Source of the DNA: Verrucomicrobiota bacterium
GTDB taxonomy: Bacteria > Verrucomicrobiota > Verrucomicrobiia > Opitutales > Opitutaceae
Length of the DNA stretch: 51,729 nucleotides
Direction of reading: 5' to 3'
Assembly (NCBI GenBank): GCA_030604905.1
Contig: JAUVVA010000014.1
Span: 1-51,729, forward strand
Shown: piece by piece, positions 10,501 to 17,811 of the stretch
Layout: each line of letters begins with the position of its first letter
Position numbering within the stretch: position 1 is the first letter of the stretch
Notes under the pieces: model-generated
What the model was told of the DNA's origin: nothing
The model's input: only the letters and a program-made list of their open reading frames with translations
Database searches by the model: none
Program-made: the position numbers and the translations under genes

Positions 10501-11411
10501 AAAGAAGCGCCTGCGGTTTGGCCATAGCTGTTGTCGCCCCAGGCAAGCACTGTGCCGTTCCTGCGAAGCACCAAAAGATGGGCGGCGCCGACCGTGACTT
10601 GCGCAGCGTCCAAGGAGCCTTGAGAAGCGGGCGCATGAAGGGAGGGCCAAGACACGCTGCCCCATCGGAAGAGTTCACCGCTGGCCAAGCTGATGGCCAC
10701 GTTTCTGCCCCGCGCGCCCATGGAGAAGCTCTCGCTCAAAGGAACCGCAACGGTCGCCACTTCCAAGGGACTGCTGGTGGCGGATCGGTTCCCGGCAAAG
10801 TCTCTCGCACTGATCGTGACCGAGTAGAGCGTTCCCGCTTGGAGCCCCGAAATTAGTCGGGAGGTCACGTTTCCACTGACGGAAACACTAAAGTCAGAAT
10901 TAAAACCAATCCCTTGAATGTCGTAGCCGGCGATACCGACGTTATCGACCGACGCCGTCCATGTGAGGGTGAAGCCAGTTTGGGAGATGTTGGAGGCGGC
11001 CAGATTGGTCGGGGCTGTGGGAGGCTCGGAATCCGCGAGAGTCACAACCGACAACGGAGCGCTGTGAGCGGACCAATTGGCCGCGGCGTCCCGTGCTCGC
11101 ACCGTGGCCGTATACGTCGTGGCAGCCTGTAATCCGCTGAAGGTGCGCGACGTGGCGGCCGCGGTGCCTTGGGTGACCCCATTCAGAAAAACCTCGTATC
11201 CGGTAACGCCGACGTTGTCGGTGGACGGGCTCCATGAAAGGATGAAGCCCGACGGGCTGATCTCCGACGCGGTAAGATTGGTCGGAACACTAGGCGCGAC
11301 ACGGTCCTTTCCAGAGGCGTGGACGCTGCCGAGAACGGCCAACGCAATAAAAAAGCATGCCTCCATAATCTTACGGGGCAAGTTGGAGGGATGGGAGAAA
11401 GGAGTGACCAT
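7503..11411 (-). CDS. Secreted FN3 / RCC1-repeat / calcium-repeat protein
   Basis: A large exported protein (1302 residues from the first ATG). A hydrophobic signal begins at Met16 (MEACFFIALAVLGSVHASG), so translation may really start at 11366; neither start has a clear Shine-Dalgarno sequence. Two fibronectin type III domains follow (about residues 40-225, motifs PSVPTNLTAS and PPTAPTNLAA). Then come about a dozen RCC1-type beta-propeller repeats (about 230-850), each with HSLALKTDGTVWAWG and GQLGDGT signatures. The C-terminal third has several aspartate-rich DSDGDGL and DADGDGVSNLQEY repeats, like the calcium-binding type-3 repeats of bacterial surface proteins. The gene ends 18 bp before the RHS start, so both are likely one transcript. 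A surface or extracellular scaffold role is inferred; no catalytic domain is seen. Confidence 0.88.
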   Translation of the reverse strand: MVTPFSHPSNLPRKIMEACFFIALAVLGSVHASGKDRVAPSVPTNLTASEISPSGFILSWSPSTDNVGVTGYEVFLNGVTQGTAAATSRTFSGLQAATTYTATVRARDAAANWSAHSAPLSVVTLADSEPPTAPTNLAASNISQTGFTLTWTASVDNVGIAGYDIQGIGFNSDFSVSVSGNVTSRLISGLQAGTLYSVTISARDFAGNRSATSSPLEVATVAVPLSESFSMGARGRNVAISLASGELFRWGSVSWPSLHAPASQGSLDAAQVTVGAAHLLVLRRNGTVLAWGDNSYGQTAGASLTVEIPKFTGVKGVAAGANHSLAVKTDGTIFGWGANSAGQVGNGRTTNVSSPTRIGRLTGIAQVAAGDDHSLALRTDGTVLAWGSNAHGEVGNGTNVNQTAPVVVTGLGGVSAIAAGGSHTLALKTDGTVWAWGLNSAGQLGDGTSINRRTPVQVPGLSGIIEIAAGAEHSVARKSDGSLWAWGSNSHGQLGDGTYLDRHSPTRVVVVSSAAALVAGGNVTFGVHADGIIRSWGQSGLLGDGDPGIRNSPFQLPYFNDVAQVAVSYGTQAVTLLRRDGTVWASGPNHAGELANGGTRPRFGLGLIESLQDVVQIEHRVALTRDGRVWTWGPNDRGRLGDGGGPDRYTPAPVPGLHEVIRIAAQSNHVLALKADGTVWAWGANDDGQLGDGTNVQRNSPVQMVGLSDVVDISAGWLHSMMVKSDGSVWACGWGGSHLGLGYNETKWEPTRTLFENAVRVSAGTQHTLVLTASGVVYGAGSNIDGQVGSGPWWGSSTPLLVPGLAGIIDIATFGNGSLALLSDGTVRGWGSGYGTVPRAVSGLPSSVVSLGSDGCDKSAILVDGSAWVWNGAYVKPAGFRSMASQIADLRILPSILDVDGDGLSDAWELAHFGDLSASAAADSDADGLTNVQEFLRGTDPLVSDSDGDGLRDSADEYPEDFFNNVAPVLAVVGGDAQEALPGQFNLEPFDVAVWSADGVVPLINAPVVFSVVAGGGLLGEAREELPALLPELGLITDEHGTARAFYRQPSSAGVISTIRVTAGASQVEFSSTSTSPGADSDGNGLPDSWEMHYFGVIGVDPHADADGDGVSNLQEYLNGTSPIDYYNGVLPQISSLLIDGSPGADGAVSVLVARVAGGVPLVNAPVTFSMVSGANEISSAPGGAPAVLITVRTNAEGVAKVHLLAPVSGLQRVLSEAASGDQHVSLTLRLKPAAITDTDGNGLPDWWEIKHFGTIGVDPAADPDGDGASNRLEFERGTLPGVPDLPPGDPASLRLFTPLSR

Positions 11412-11441
11412 GGCGTGATAGACGGCTCAAAACCCTATTGC

Positions 11442-11477
11442 GCGCTAAATGCGCACGCATTTTTACGCATTAAGCGC
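11442..11477. promoter_or_regulatory. Imperfect inverted repeat between divergent genes
   Basis: Arms GCGCTAAATGCG (11442-11453) and CGCATTAAGCGC (11466-11477) are complementary at 11 of 12 positions, separated by 12 bases. The repeat lies in the AT-rich spacer between the minus-strand RCC1/RHS unit and the plus-strand kinase, about 30 bp upstream of the RCC1 gene's first ATG. A transcription-factor operator is the likeliest reading; a hairpin in the RNA leader is the alternative. No clear -35/-10 pair was recognised. Confidence 0.4.
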
Positions 11478-11639
11478 CAGCTGCTGTTTGCAAAACTAAA
11501 ACAATAGCCCTAGGCATGTTTACATTTTGCTGATATTGAGCTGGATGTATTTGAAGGATCTTTTGCTCCCCCAATCCATGCCGCCGTCAAACAAAGTTTT
11601 CCAGTGATCGACGGCAAAAGAGCCCCCACCGACGTCCCG

Positions 11640-12584
11640 ATGTGCGACGTCCTCTGCGTCGGGCTGGTTTGCGTTGATCTCATTCTTGCCGTGCCGACGC
11701 ACCCGGGGCCGGATGAGAAAATCCGCGCCACCTCGCGCCTCGTCGCTCCCGGCGGGCCGGCGGCCGTCGCGGCCGCGCAAATCGCTCGCCTCGGCGGGCG
11801 GAGCGCCTTCGCCGGCCTCGTCGGAGACCCGGCTCGCGATCCCTTCGCCTCGCTTCTACGGGACGCTTTCGCCGCCGAAGGCATCGACCACGAGGCGCTG
11901 CTTGCTGTCCCCGATTTCGAAACACCCCTCGCCGCCGTCTTGGTGAAACCGAACGCCACCCGCTCCGTGATCTCGCATCGGCCCGCGCCCGGCGAAATTG
12001 TCACCAATCTGGTGACAATCTCCGCGCTCCGACCGGCTTTGCCCTCCGCTCAGGTGCTTCTGACCGACGGGCACCGGCCGGAGTGGCGGGAGGCCATCCT
12101 CCATCAGTCCCAACAAAGCGCGGCCCCGCTCGTCCTCGACGCGGGCTCGTGGAGCGACTCCGTGCGCGCCCTCGCCCCGCATGCCGATCACCTCGTCGCC
12201 AGCGAGGCCTGCGCACGCTCCGCCCTCGGCGGCAGCGACCCCGCCTCCGCCTCTCCCGTCGCCCTCCGCGCCGCCCTGCGCGCCGCACCTTCGGCCACCG
12301 TGGTCGTGACGCTTGGATCACGGGGTGTGGTTTGGCACTCGCCCGAGGACGACCCGCGCGCGCTGCGCCATCTGCCTGCCCCGCCGATCGAGGCGATCGA
12401 CAGCACCGGCGCGGGCGACGCCTTTCACGGCGCCTACGCCCTCGGCCTCGCGCGCGGGCTGGGTTTGCCGGAGATCCTGCGCCTGGCCTCGGCCGCCGGC
12501 GCCCTCGCCTGCACCCGCCCCGGCGCCTGGCCCGCGCTCGCCCGCGCCGCCGAAATTCACTCGCTCGCCGCCTTGCCCTTGTGA
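11640..12584 (+). CDS. PfkB-family carbohydrate/nucleoside kinase
   Basis: A ribokinase-like kinase of 314 residues that would phosphorylate a small sugar or nucleoside with ATP. The N-terminal strand reads CDVLCVGLVCVDLI, followed by the Gly-rich substrate region PGGPAAVAAAQIARLGG. The C-terminal PfkB signature is complete at DSTGAGDAFHGAYALGLARG, including the catalytic Asp of the GAGD motif. I chose ATG 11640 because the family usually begins right at this first beta strand; an in-frame ATG at 11604 would add 12 residues of no family character. Neither start has a Shine-Dalgarno sequence. The substrate cannot be read from sequence, and the neighbours give no pathway. The next gene begins 43 bp downstream, so the two may be co-transcribed. 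Confidence 0.88.
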   Translation: MCDVLCVGLVCVDLILAVPTHPGPDEKIRATSRLVAPGGPAAVAAAQIARLGGRSAFAGLVGDPARDPFASLLRDAFAAEGIDHEALLAVPDFETPLAAVLVKPNATRSVISHRPAPGEIVTNLVTISALRPALPSAQVLLTDGHRPEWREAILHQSQQSAAPLVLDAGSWSDSVRALAPHADHLVASEACARSALGGSDPASASPVALRAALRAAPSATVVVTLGSRGVVWHSPEDDPRALRHLPAPPIEAIDSTGAGDAFHGAYALGLARGLGLPEILRLASAAGALACTRPGAWPALARAAEIHSLAALPL

Positions 12585-12627
12585 GCCAAGCTCTTTCGTT
12601 TACGCCCACCTCCCTCCCCGCCGCCCC

Positions 12628-13110
12628 ATGAGCACCTTTTCCGACGAACCCGTCCTCGTAAAACCCGACGCCCGTCGCGACTGGAAACGCTGGGCTCTCG
12701 CCGCGCTCGCCCTCGTGGCCACGGGACTCATCGCCTACGTGCCGTTCGACAAATACCAAAAGGAAAAAGCCGCCCACTACGCCCCCCGCGGTCAACACGA
12801 GGGCGTGCTCGTGAATCTCGAACTCGAGGGCGCGGCCCACACTCTGGAGCTTACCTGGAACCGCGGTCGTTTCGCCCCCATTCTACAACCCGCCCCCGCC
12901 GCCGGCACCCAGCTGCGCATCGCCGGCCGCTTCGGCGACGAAACGCTCTCCTGGAACGAGGAACTCGGCGCCTTCGGCCCCACCCAGGGTCAAGTCGACC
13001 CCTACGCCCACTACAAGCTGCGCCTCCGCCTCCAGCGCGAGGGCCGCACGCTCTGGCACGACACGGTCTGGGCCTACGGCATCCACGACCACCACGGGCA
13101 CTCGCACTGA
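12628..13110 (+). CDS. Membrane-anchored hypothetical protein with His-rich tail
   Basis: A 160-residue protein of no family I recognise. After about 25 polar residues there is one transmembrane helix (WALAALALVATGLIAYVPF), giving a likely N-in, C-out topology. The outer ~105 residues look like a small beta-rich domain (for example VLVNLELEGAAHTLELTWNR). The last residues, HDHHGHSH, are strongly histidine-rich, which suggests metal binding, but this is only composition. The start at 12628 was chosen because the upstream in-frame sequence overlaps the kinase gene in another frame. It follows the kinase by 43 bp and is followed by an inverted repeat at 13128-13176 that could end the transcript. 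Confidence 0.7.
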   Translation: MSTFSDEPVLVKPDARRDWKRWALAALALVATGLIAYVPFDKYQKEKAAHYAPRGQHEGVLVNLELEGAAHTLELTWNRGRFAPILQPAPAAGTQLRIAGRFGDETLSWNEELGAFGPTQGQVDPYAHYKLRLRLQREGRTLWHDTVWAYGIHDHHGHSH

Positions 13111-13127
13111 ACGAAGCGCTCCGCGCG

Positions 13128-13176
13128 TCCGCTACGAAGAAGCCGCAGGCGTCATGCCGATCCGCCACGTAGCGGA
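13128..13176. repeat. Inverted repeat, possible terminator
   Basis: Perfect 9-bp arms TCCGCTACG (13128-13136) and CGTAGCGGA (13168-13176) are separated by 31 bases, 18 bp after the stop of the His-rich protein. There is no T-run, so it is either a Rho-type or weak terminator structure, or another member of the short palindromic repeats seen elsewhere in the window. Confidence 0.4.
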
Positions 13177-13323
13177 ACGGCGGAGTTGTTTCGTCCATCG
13201 GCCCTTTAGCGTAAGTAGCCAAACCTGAGCTCGGGTTTGCGCCTGATGGAGAATCCGGTAAACCTCCGGCTCCGCCCGCAATCATGTGTTTTCGCGCACC
13301 TGGCCCGCGGCGCGGTTCTGCGC

Positions 13324-14265
13324 ATGCTCTCCCGCCTCTACGAATGTAGCGTCATGCACGCCCGGCTTCACCCCCGGGCGCATCGCTTCGCGTATCGGAT
13401 CTATTTCCTGGCGCTCGATCTGGACGAACTCCCCTCGCTCGCGCGCCGCCTCCGCCTCCTGCGCTTCGACCGCCCGGGCCTGCTCTCGTTTCACCAACGC
13501 GACTACCTGCCCGACGGCCCCCTGCACAACCCCACGACTCCCGACGCCGCGCCGCCCGCTCCCGCCTCCCCGCCATCGGCCTCGGCCGCTCCGCTCAAAG
13601 CCCGCGTCCTCGCCCTGCTGGCCGCCCGCGGCATCGAGGCGCCTGCCGACGCCCGCGTGTTGCTGCTCACCCTACCGCGCGTGCTCGGCTACCAGTTCAA
13701 CCCCGCCTCCTTCTACTTCATCTCCCGCGCCGACGGCACGCCGCTGGCCGCGATCACCGAGGTGACCAACACCTTCCGCGAGACCAAACACTACGTAGTC
13801 GGGGCCGAGGGGCTGCGCGCGGACCCGGCGCAGGAGACGGCGTTTCACCTGCGCACGCCGAAGCACTTCTACGTCTCGCCCTTCTCCGACGTCGACCTCG
13901 CCTTCGATTTTCGCCTCCGGCCGCCGGGCGAGCGCCTCGTGCTCCAGATCGACGACTACGAGGGCGAGCGCCGCACACTCATCAGCACCGTGACCAGTCT
14001 CGCGCCTCCGCTACCACTGCGCGACCGGAGCTTGGCGTGGTTCTCGCTCAAATACCCCCTCGTGACGCTTAAGGTCATCGCCGCCATCCACTGGGAAGCC
14101 CTCCGCCTCTGGGCGAAACGCGTCCCCTGGTTTGCCAAGGCCGCGCGCGCCGCCGACCAGCGAGATCTCCACCATCCCCACGCCTCCGTCGCCGGCCACG
14201 GCCCACGCCGCGCCGACGTCGCCAGCCCGGCCAGCCCCGCCGCGACGCCTGCCACCATCCGCTAA
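13324..14265 (+). CDS. DUF1365 family protein
   Basis: A 313-residue DUF1365 protein, with family hallmarks SRLYECSVMHARLHPRAHRF near the start, LDELPSLARRLRLL, and the core LPRVLGYQFNPASFYFISRADG followed by EVTNTFRETKHYVV. The exact reaction is unknown; family members are regularly encoded next to CFA-like methyltransferases and are thought to act in membrane fatty-acid modification. I chose ATG 13324 because the conserved family sequence starts right there; an in-frame ATG at 13237 would add 29 non-conserved residues. The CFA-like gene starts 62 bp downstream on the same strand. The C-terminal ~35 residues are Ala/Pro/His-rich and not conserved in character. Confidence 0.88.
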   Translation: MLSRLYECSVMHARLHPRAHRFAYRIYFLALDLDELPSLARRLRLLRFDRPGLLSFHQRDYLPDGPLHNPTTPDAAPPAPASPPSASAAPLKARVLALLAARGIEAPADARVLLLTLPRVLGYQFNPASFYFISRADGTPLAAITEVTNTFRETKHYVVGAEGLRADPAQETAFHLRTPKHFYVSPFSDVDLAFDFRLRPPGERLVLQIDDYEGERRTLISTVTSLAPPLPLRDRSLAWFSLKYPLVTLKVIAAIHWEALRLWAKRVPWFAKAARAADQRDLHHPHASVAGHGPRRADVASPASPAATPATIR

Positions 14266-14326
14266 AGCCTCGCCACCCCGTCGACGCCTTCCGCCCAGCT
14301 CCCCGCTCTCCGCTCCTCGCCCACCC

Positions 14327-15652
14327 ATGAGCCACGATACCGCTCCGCTCGCCGCCGCCGCCTCCACCGGCGCCTACCTCGCCGCCTCCGATTGCGGTCC
14401 GCTCTGCCGCCGCATGGTCCTGCGCGCGCTTCGTGACATGCAGCAAGGCCATCTCCGCCTCGAGCTGCCCGAGGGCGGCGCGGTCGAATACGGCTCGCCC
14501 GCCAGCGCCGCCGCCACCGTGCTCCCGCTCGGCCTCTCCTCCGCCGCCGTCATCCGCGTGCGCCGCCCCGCTTTTTTCCGAAAGTGCGTCCTCGCCGGCG
14601 ACATCGGCTTTGCCGAGGCCTACCTCGACGGCGATTGGGACACGCCCGACCTCGCGAGCGTGATCGCCTGGTTCATCCTCAACGTCGAGCACGCCCCCAC
14701 CCTCTCCGGCTCCTCCAAGAAGCGCGGCTCCTCCTTTTTCATCAACGCCCTTCGCTTCGCCAACCGCCTGGGCCACCTCCTGCGCCCCAATTCCCGCTCC
14801 ATCGCCCGGCGCAACATCGCCGAGCACTACGATCTCTCCAACGAGTTCTTCCAGCTCTGGCTCGACCCCTCGATGATGTATTCCAGCGCGCGCTGGCCCG
14901 CCCACGCGCCGCAGCTCTCCCTCGCCGAGGCCCAGCGCGAGAAAAACGAGGCCCTCTGCCGCTCGCTCCACCTCTCGCCCTCCGACCACCTGCTCGAGAT
15001 CGGCACCGGCTGGGGCGGCTTTAGTATCCACGCCGCCGCTACACACGGCTGCCGCGTCACCACCCTCACCATCTCGCGCCAGCAATACGAGCTCGCCCGC
15101 CGCCGCGTGCACGAGGCCGGCCTGGCCGAGCGCGTCGAGGTGCGCCTGGAGGATTACCGCGACCACGCCGGCACCTACGACAAGATCGTCTCGATCGAGA
15201 TGATGGAGGCCCTCGGCCACGACTACCTGCCCGTCTACTGCGACACCCTCTCGGCCCGCCTGAAGCGCGACGGCCTGCTCGCCCTGCAGTTCATCACCTG
15301 CCCGGACGAGCGCTACGAGGAGCTGCGTCGCGGCGTCGACTTCATCCAGAAACACATCTTCCCCGGCTCGCTGCTGCTCTCGCTCAACCGCGTCAACCGC
15401 GAGCTCGCCCGCGCCGGCGGCTTCGCCCTGCACCGCCTCGAGGATTTCGGTCAGGACTACGCCCGCACGCTCCGCCTCTGGCGCGACTCCTTCGAGGAGA
15501 AACGCGAGCAGGTGCTGGCCCTCGGCGGCTTCGACGAGCGCTTCCTGCGCAAGTGGCGCTACTACCTCTGCTACTGCGAGGCCGCCTTCGCCATGCGCAA
15601 CATCTCCGTCGTCCAGACTCTCCACACTCGCGCCAACAACGTCTCGTTCTGA
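14327..15652 (+). CDS. Cyclopropane-fatty-acid synthase-like methyltransferase
   Basis: A 441-residue SAM-dependent enzyme of the CFA synthase family, expected to add a methylene or methyl group to double bonds of unsaturated phospholipid acyl chains at the inner membrane face. Visible motifs are IAEHYDLSNEFFQLWLDPSM with YSSARW after it (substrate/phospholipid region), the SAM-binding loop LLEIGTGWGGFSIHAA, and SIEMMEALGHDYLPVYC. The C-terminal part FIQKHIFPGSLL is also typical. The start at 14327 is the first ATG with family-like sequence; an upstream in-frame ATG at 14132 overlaps DUF1365 and encodes only Pro/Arg-rich low complexity. It is the second gene of a lipid cluster. Whether the product is cyclopropane, a branched chain or a furan-fatty-acid precursor cannot be told from sequence. 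Confidence 0.9.
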   Translation: MSHDTAPLAAAASTGAYLAASDCGPLCRRMVLRALRDMQQGHLRLELPEGGAVEYGSPASAAATVLPLGLSSAAVIRVRRPAFFRKCVLAGDIGFAEAYLDGDWDTPDLASVIAWFILNVEHAPTLSGSSKKRGSSFFINALRFANRLGHLLRPNSRSIARRNIAEHYDLSNEFFQLWLDPSMMYSSARWPAHAPQLSLAEAQREKNEALCRSLHLSPSDHLLEIGTGWGGFSIHAAATHGCRVTTLTISRQQYELARRRVHEAGLAERVEVRLEDYRDHAGTYDKIVSIEMMEALGHDYLPVYCDTLSARLKRDGLLALQFITCPDERYEELRRGVDFIQKHIFPGSLLLSLNRVNRELARAGGFALHRLEDFGQDYARTLRLWRDSFEEKREQVLALGGFDERFLRKWRYYLCYCEAAFAMRNISVVQTLHTRANNVSF

Positions 15653-15744
15653 GTCGAGGAGCCGAGGGGCCGAGGAGCCGAGGAGCTTCCCAAGCACCCA
15701 TCACCCGGAGTCCACATTCTATCGGCTCCTCGGCTCCTCGACTC
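15651..15744. repeat. Long inverted repeat of GAGGAGCC units after CFA gene
   Basis: The left arm 15651-15671 begins at the last two bases of the CFA stop codon and is complementary to the right arm 15724-15744 at 20 of 21 positions. Both arms are built from ~9-bp units (GAGGAGCCG on the left, GGCTCCTCG on the right), and the units continue past the arms towards the next start codon at 15780. The structure would form a very stable hairpin with a 52-base loop and could attenuate or protect the operon mRNA. It also resembles a mobile REP-like repeat. Confidence 0.7.
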
Positions 15745-15779
15745 CTCGTCCCTTCGACTCTTCGACTCCGACTCCAGCC

Positions 15780-16196
15780 ATGCGCTCCCTCACCGTCCTC
15801 TTCACCGCCGTCCTGCTCGGGATGTTCGGGCTCATCTTCTGGGCCAGCAACCACACCGCGCTCTTCGACATCCCGCGCGAGGTCTACAGCCACCCCTGGT
15901 TCATCACCACGCTCTTCGACGCCTACCTCGCCTTCGTCGCCTTCTGGGCCTGGCTCGCGTGGAAGGAGGGCACGCTCGGCGCGCGCCTGCTCTGGCTTTT
16001 CTCGATCCTGCTCTGGGGCAACCCGGCCATCGCCTTCTACATGCTGCGCGAGCTCGCGCGCGTGCGCCGCGAGGGCGGAGGGCTCGACGCGGTCTTCAGC
16101 CGCAAGCGCCCCGGCGAACTGCGCACGCCGGCCATCCTCCTCGTGCTCGCCCTCGGCGCCTACCTGCTCGGGGCGAAAAACATCCTCTTCGCGTGA
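15780..16196 (+). CDS. DUF1475 family membrane protein
   Basis: A 138-residue integral membrane protein matching DUF1475 in layout: an N-terminal helix (LTVLFTAVLLGMFGLIFWA), then the conserved-looking IPREVYSHPWFITTLFDAYLAF, two further helices (AFVAFWAWLAWKEG and LLWLFSILLWGNPAIAFYML), and a last helix at the C-terminus (AILLVLALGAYLLGA). Its function is unknown. It lies between the CFA-like gene and a DUF2062 gene, whose GTG start overlaps its stop by 4 bases (GTGA), so the two are translationally coupled. Its place in the cluster suggests a membrane component of the fatty-acid modification system, but that is inference. Confidence 0.82.
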   Translation: MRSLTVLFTAVLLGMFGLIFWASNHTALFDIPREVYSHPWFITTLFDAYLAFVAFWAWLAWKEGTLGARLLWLFSILLWGNPAIAFYMLRELARVRREGGGLDAVFSRKRPGELRTPAILLVLALGAYLLGAKNILFA

Positions 16197-16798
16197 GCCG
16201 CACCCCTCCGCCCGATCCGGCCGCGGACGCGCTCACCGACCGACTCCCGCCCGCCGAGCCGCCCCGCCTCTCCTTCTGGCAACGCCGCGTGCGCGCGCCG
16301 CTGCTCGCGCTGCTCACCCAGGGCGCCACCCCGGAAAAACTCTCCGCGGGCATCGGCTGGGGTGTGGTCTGCTCGCTCTTCCCCTTCCTCGGCTGCACCA
16401 CCGCGCTCAACACCGCCGTCGCCGCCTGGCGCCGCCTCAACCAGCCCCTGCTCCACGCGATCAACATCGCCTTCGGGCCGCTCCACCTGGTGATGATCCT
16501 CGTCTACGTGCGCCTCGGCGAGACGCTCTACGGCGCCACCGGCGAGGACCGCTTCACCATCGCCGAAATGCTCCAGGCCTTCGCCGACCTCTCGCTCGGC
16601 GACTTCCTCCGCCGCTTCGGCATGGCCGGCGTCCACGCCTTCAGCGCCTGGGCCCTGAGCGCCCCGCTCCTGTATTGGTTGTCCTACTACATCGCGCTGC
16701 CCGCGCTCCGTCGCCTCGCGCGCCTGCGGGCGGCCCCGGCGGCGGCCGACCCCGCCGCGCCGGCCCCGGCCCCGACCTCGACGCACCCTGTCAAATGA
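16193..16798 (+). CDS. DUF2062 family membrane protein
   Basis: A 201-residue protein with the DUF2062 pattern: an amphipathic start (FWQRRVRAPLLALLTQGATPEKLSAGIGWGV), then a helix through FPFLGCTTALNTAVAAWRRLNQPLLHAIN, then HLVMILVYVRLGE, and a final helix WALSAPLLYWLSYYIALPAL. The start is the GTG at 16193, which overlaps the DUF1475 stop and keeps the frame through the whole family region; no ATG fits. The family is poorly characterised and often found near lipid or cell-envelope genes. A spacer of 134 bp with REP-like palindromes separates it from the DUF1295 gene. Confidence 0.82.
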   Translation: MSRTPPPDPAADALTDRLPPAEPPRLSFWQRRVRAPLLALLTQGATPEKLSAGIGWGVVCSLFPFLGCTTALNTAVAAWRRLNQPLLHAINIAFGPLHLVMILVYVRLGETLYGATGEDRFTIAEMLQAFADLSLGDFLRRFGMAGVHAFSAWALSAPLLYWLSYYIALPALRRLARLRAAPAAADPAAPAPAPTSTHPVK

Positions 16799-16834
16799 AG
16801 TGCCGGCCGATAAATTGGGCGATCATCGTGGCAT

Positions 16835-16884
16835 CCCGCGGACGCGGGACCCGTAGGGTTCGGAACATGGGCGGGACGCCCATG
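16835..16884. repeat. REP-like double palindrome
   Basis: Two adjacent palindromes: CCCGCG-GA-CGCGGG (16835-16848) and CATGGGCG-GGA-CGCCCATG (16866-16884). The second has the same 8-3-8 design as the copies at 20826-20844 and 27434-27452 (CACGGGCG-TCT-CGCCCGTG). It lies in the spacer between the DUF2062 and DUF1295 genes. Confidence 0.65.
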
Positions 16885-16932
16885 CCACCCCAAGCCGCCT
16901 GCAGCCGGCTTTGAAGACACCCTAGCCCGACG

Positions 16933-17733
16933 ATGCACCCGCTCCTCCTCTCCGCCCTCGCCCTGCTGCTTTGCTGCGCCGCCTTCGCGTTTCTCTACCG
17001 CCTGGCGCGCCGGATGGACAACTACGGGATCGTCGACGTGGCCTGGAGCTACGCCTTCGGCCCGGTGGCACTGCTCTACGCCCTGCTCGGCGCCGGCTGG
17101 TTGCCGCGCCGCCTGCTCGTCGGCGGGCTCGTCCTCGCCTGGAGCCTGCGCCTCGGCGCCTACCTCCAGCGACGGGTGATGAGCCACCACCCGGAGGAGG
17201 ACGGCCGCTACCAGGAGCTGCGCCAGCGCTGGGCGAAGAACTTCGCGGCGGAGATGTTCAAGTTCTACCAATACCAGGCGCTCTCCGTCGTCATCCTGGC
17301 CGTGCCTTTCCTGCTCGCGGTCGGTCGGGCCGAGACCGGCTTCACCGCGCTCGATTTCGCCGCGCTCGCGCTCTTCGTCGTCGCGCTCGCGGGCGAGAGC
17401 CTGGCCGACGCGCAGCTGGCGCGTTTCAAGAAAGACCCGGCCAACAAGGGCCGCGTCTGCGAGCTCGGGCTCTGGGCCTACAGCCGGCACCCGAACTACT
17501 TTTTCGTCTGGCTCACCTGGGTGAGCTTCGCGCTCTTCGCCCTGCCGGCGGCCTGGGGCTGGCTCGGGCTGATCGCGCCGGCCGCCATCCTCTACCTGCT
17601 GCTGCGCGTGACCGGCATCCCCGCCACCGAGGCGCAGACGCTGCGCAGCAAGGGCGAGGCCTACCGCGACTACCAGCGCCGCGTCTCCGCCTTTGTCCCC
17701 TGGTTTCAGAAAGGAACCGCTAAAATCCGCTAA
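16933..17733 (+). CDS. DUF1295 membrane protein (steroid 5-alpha-reductase-like)
   Basis: A 266-residue polytopic membrane protein of the DUF1295 / steroid-5-alpha-reductase-like group. It has about six hydrophobic helices and the family's C-terminal signature: YSRHPNYFFVWLTWVSF, then GIPATEAQTLRSKGEAYRDY, then VSAFVPWF. Relatives reduce a double bond with NADPH or methylate lipid-like substrates, and the SRHPNYF motif lies in the presumed cofactor-binding half. It sits between the DUF2062 gene and a second CFA-like methyltransferase, so an acyl-chain reductase or desaturation-related step is plausible, but this is inferred from context. The last codons are part of a repeat array of CCGCTAA units. 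Confidence 0.87.
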   Translation: MHPLLLSALALLLCCAAFAFLYRLARRMDNYGIVDVAWSYAFGPVALLYALLGAGWLPRRLLVGGLVLAWSLRLGAYLQRRVMSHHPEEDGRYQELRQRWAKNFAAEMFKFYQYQALSVVILAVPFLLAVGRAETGFTALDFAALALFVVALAGESLADAQLARFKKDPANKGRVCELGLWAYSRHPNYFFVWLTWVSFALFALPAAWGWLGLIAPAAILYLLLRVTGIPATEAQTLRSKGEAYRDYQRRVSAFVPWFQKGTAKIR

Positions 17734-17796
17734 GTTTCGCTAAATCAATCCTGCTCGTCTCTCTGCTTTCGCGTCTTTTAGCGCGCTTTAGCGGTT
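17715..17796. repeat. CCGCTAA / TTTAGCGG inverted array before CFA-like gene
   Basis: The left side (17715-17744) carries three units reading CCGCTAAA, CCGCTAAG and CGCTAAA, overlapping the DUF1295 stop codon. The right side (17767-17796) holds three exactly 10-bp units: TTTCGCGTCT, TTTAGCGCGC and TTTAGCGGTT. The outer parts are complementary (AACCGCTAAA against TTTAGCGGTT), so a hairpin across the spacer is possible. The right array ends 15 bp before the ATG at 17812. The same 10-bp array precedes mnmE. Confidence 0.7.
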
Positions 17797-17811
17797 CCCA
17801 AATCTTCCGAC

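Noticed and set aside
14075..15697. Minus-strand open frame of 540 codons opposite the CFA-like gene
   Set aside because: Shadow; the plus strand encodes a complete methyltransferase with SAM motif.
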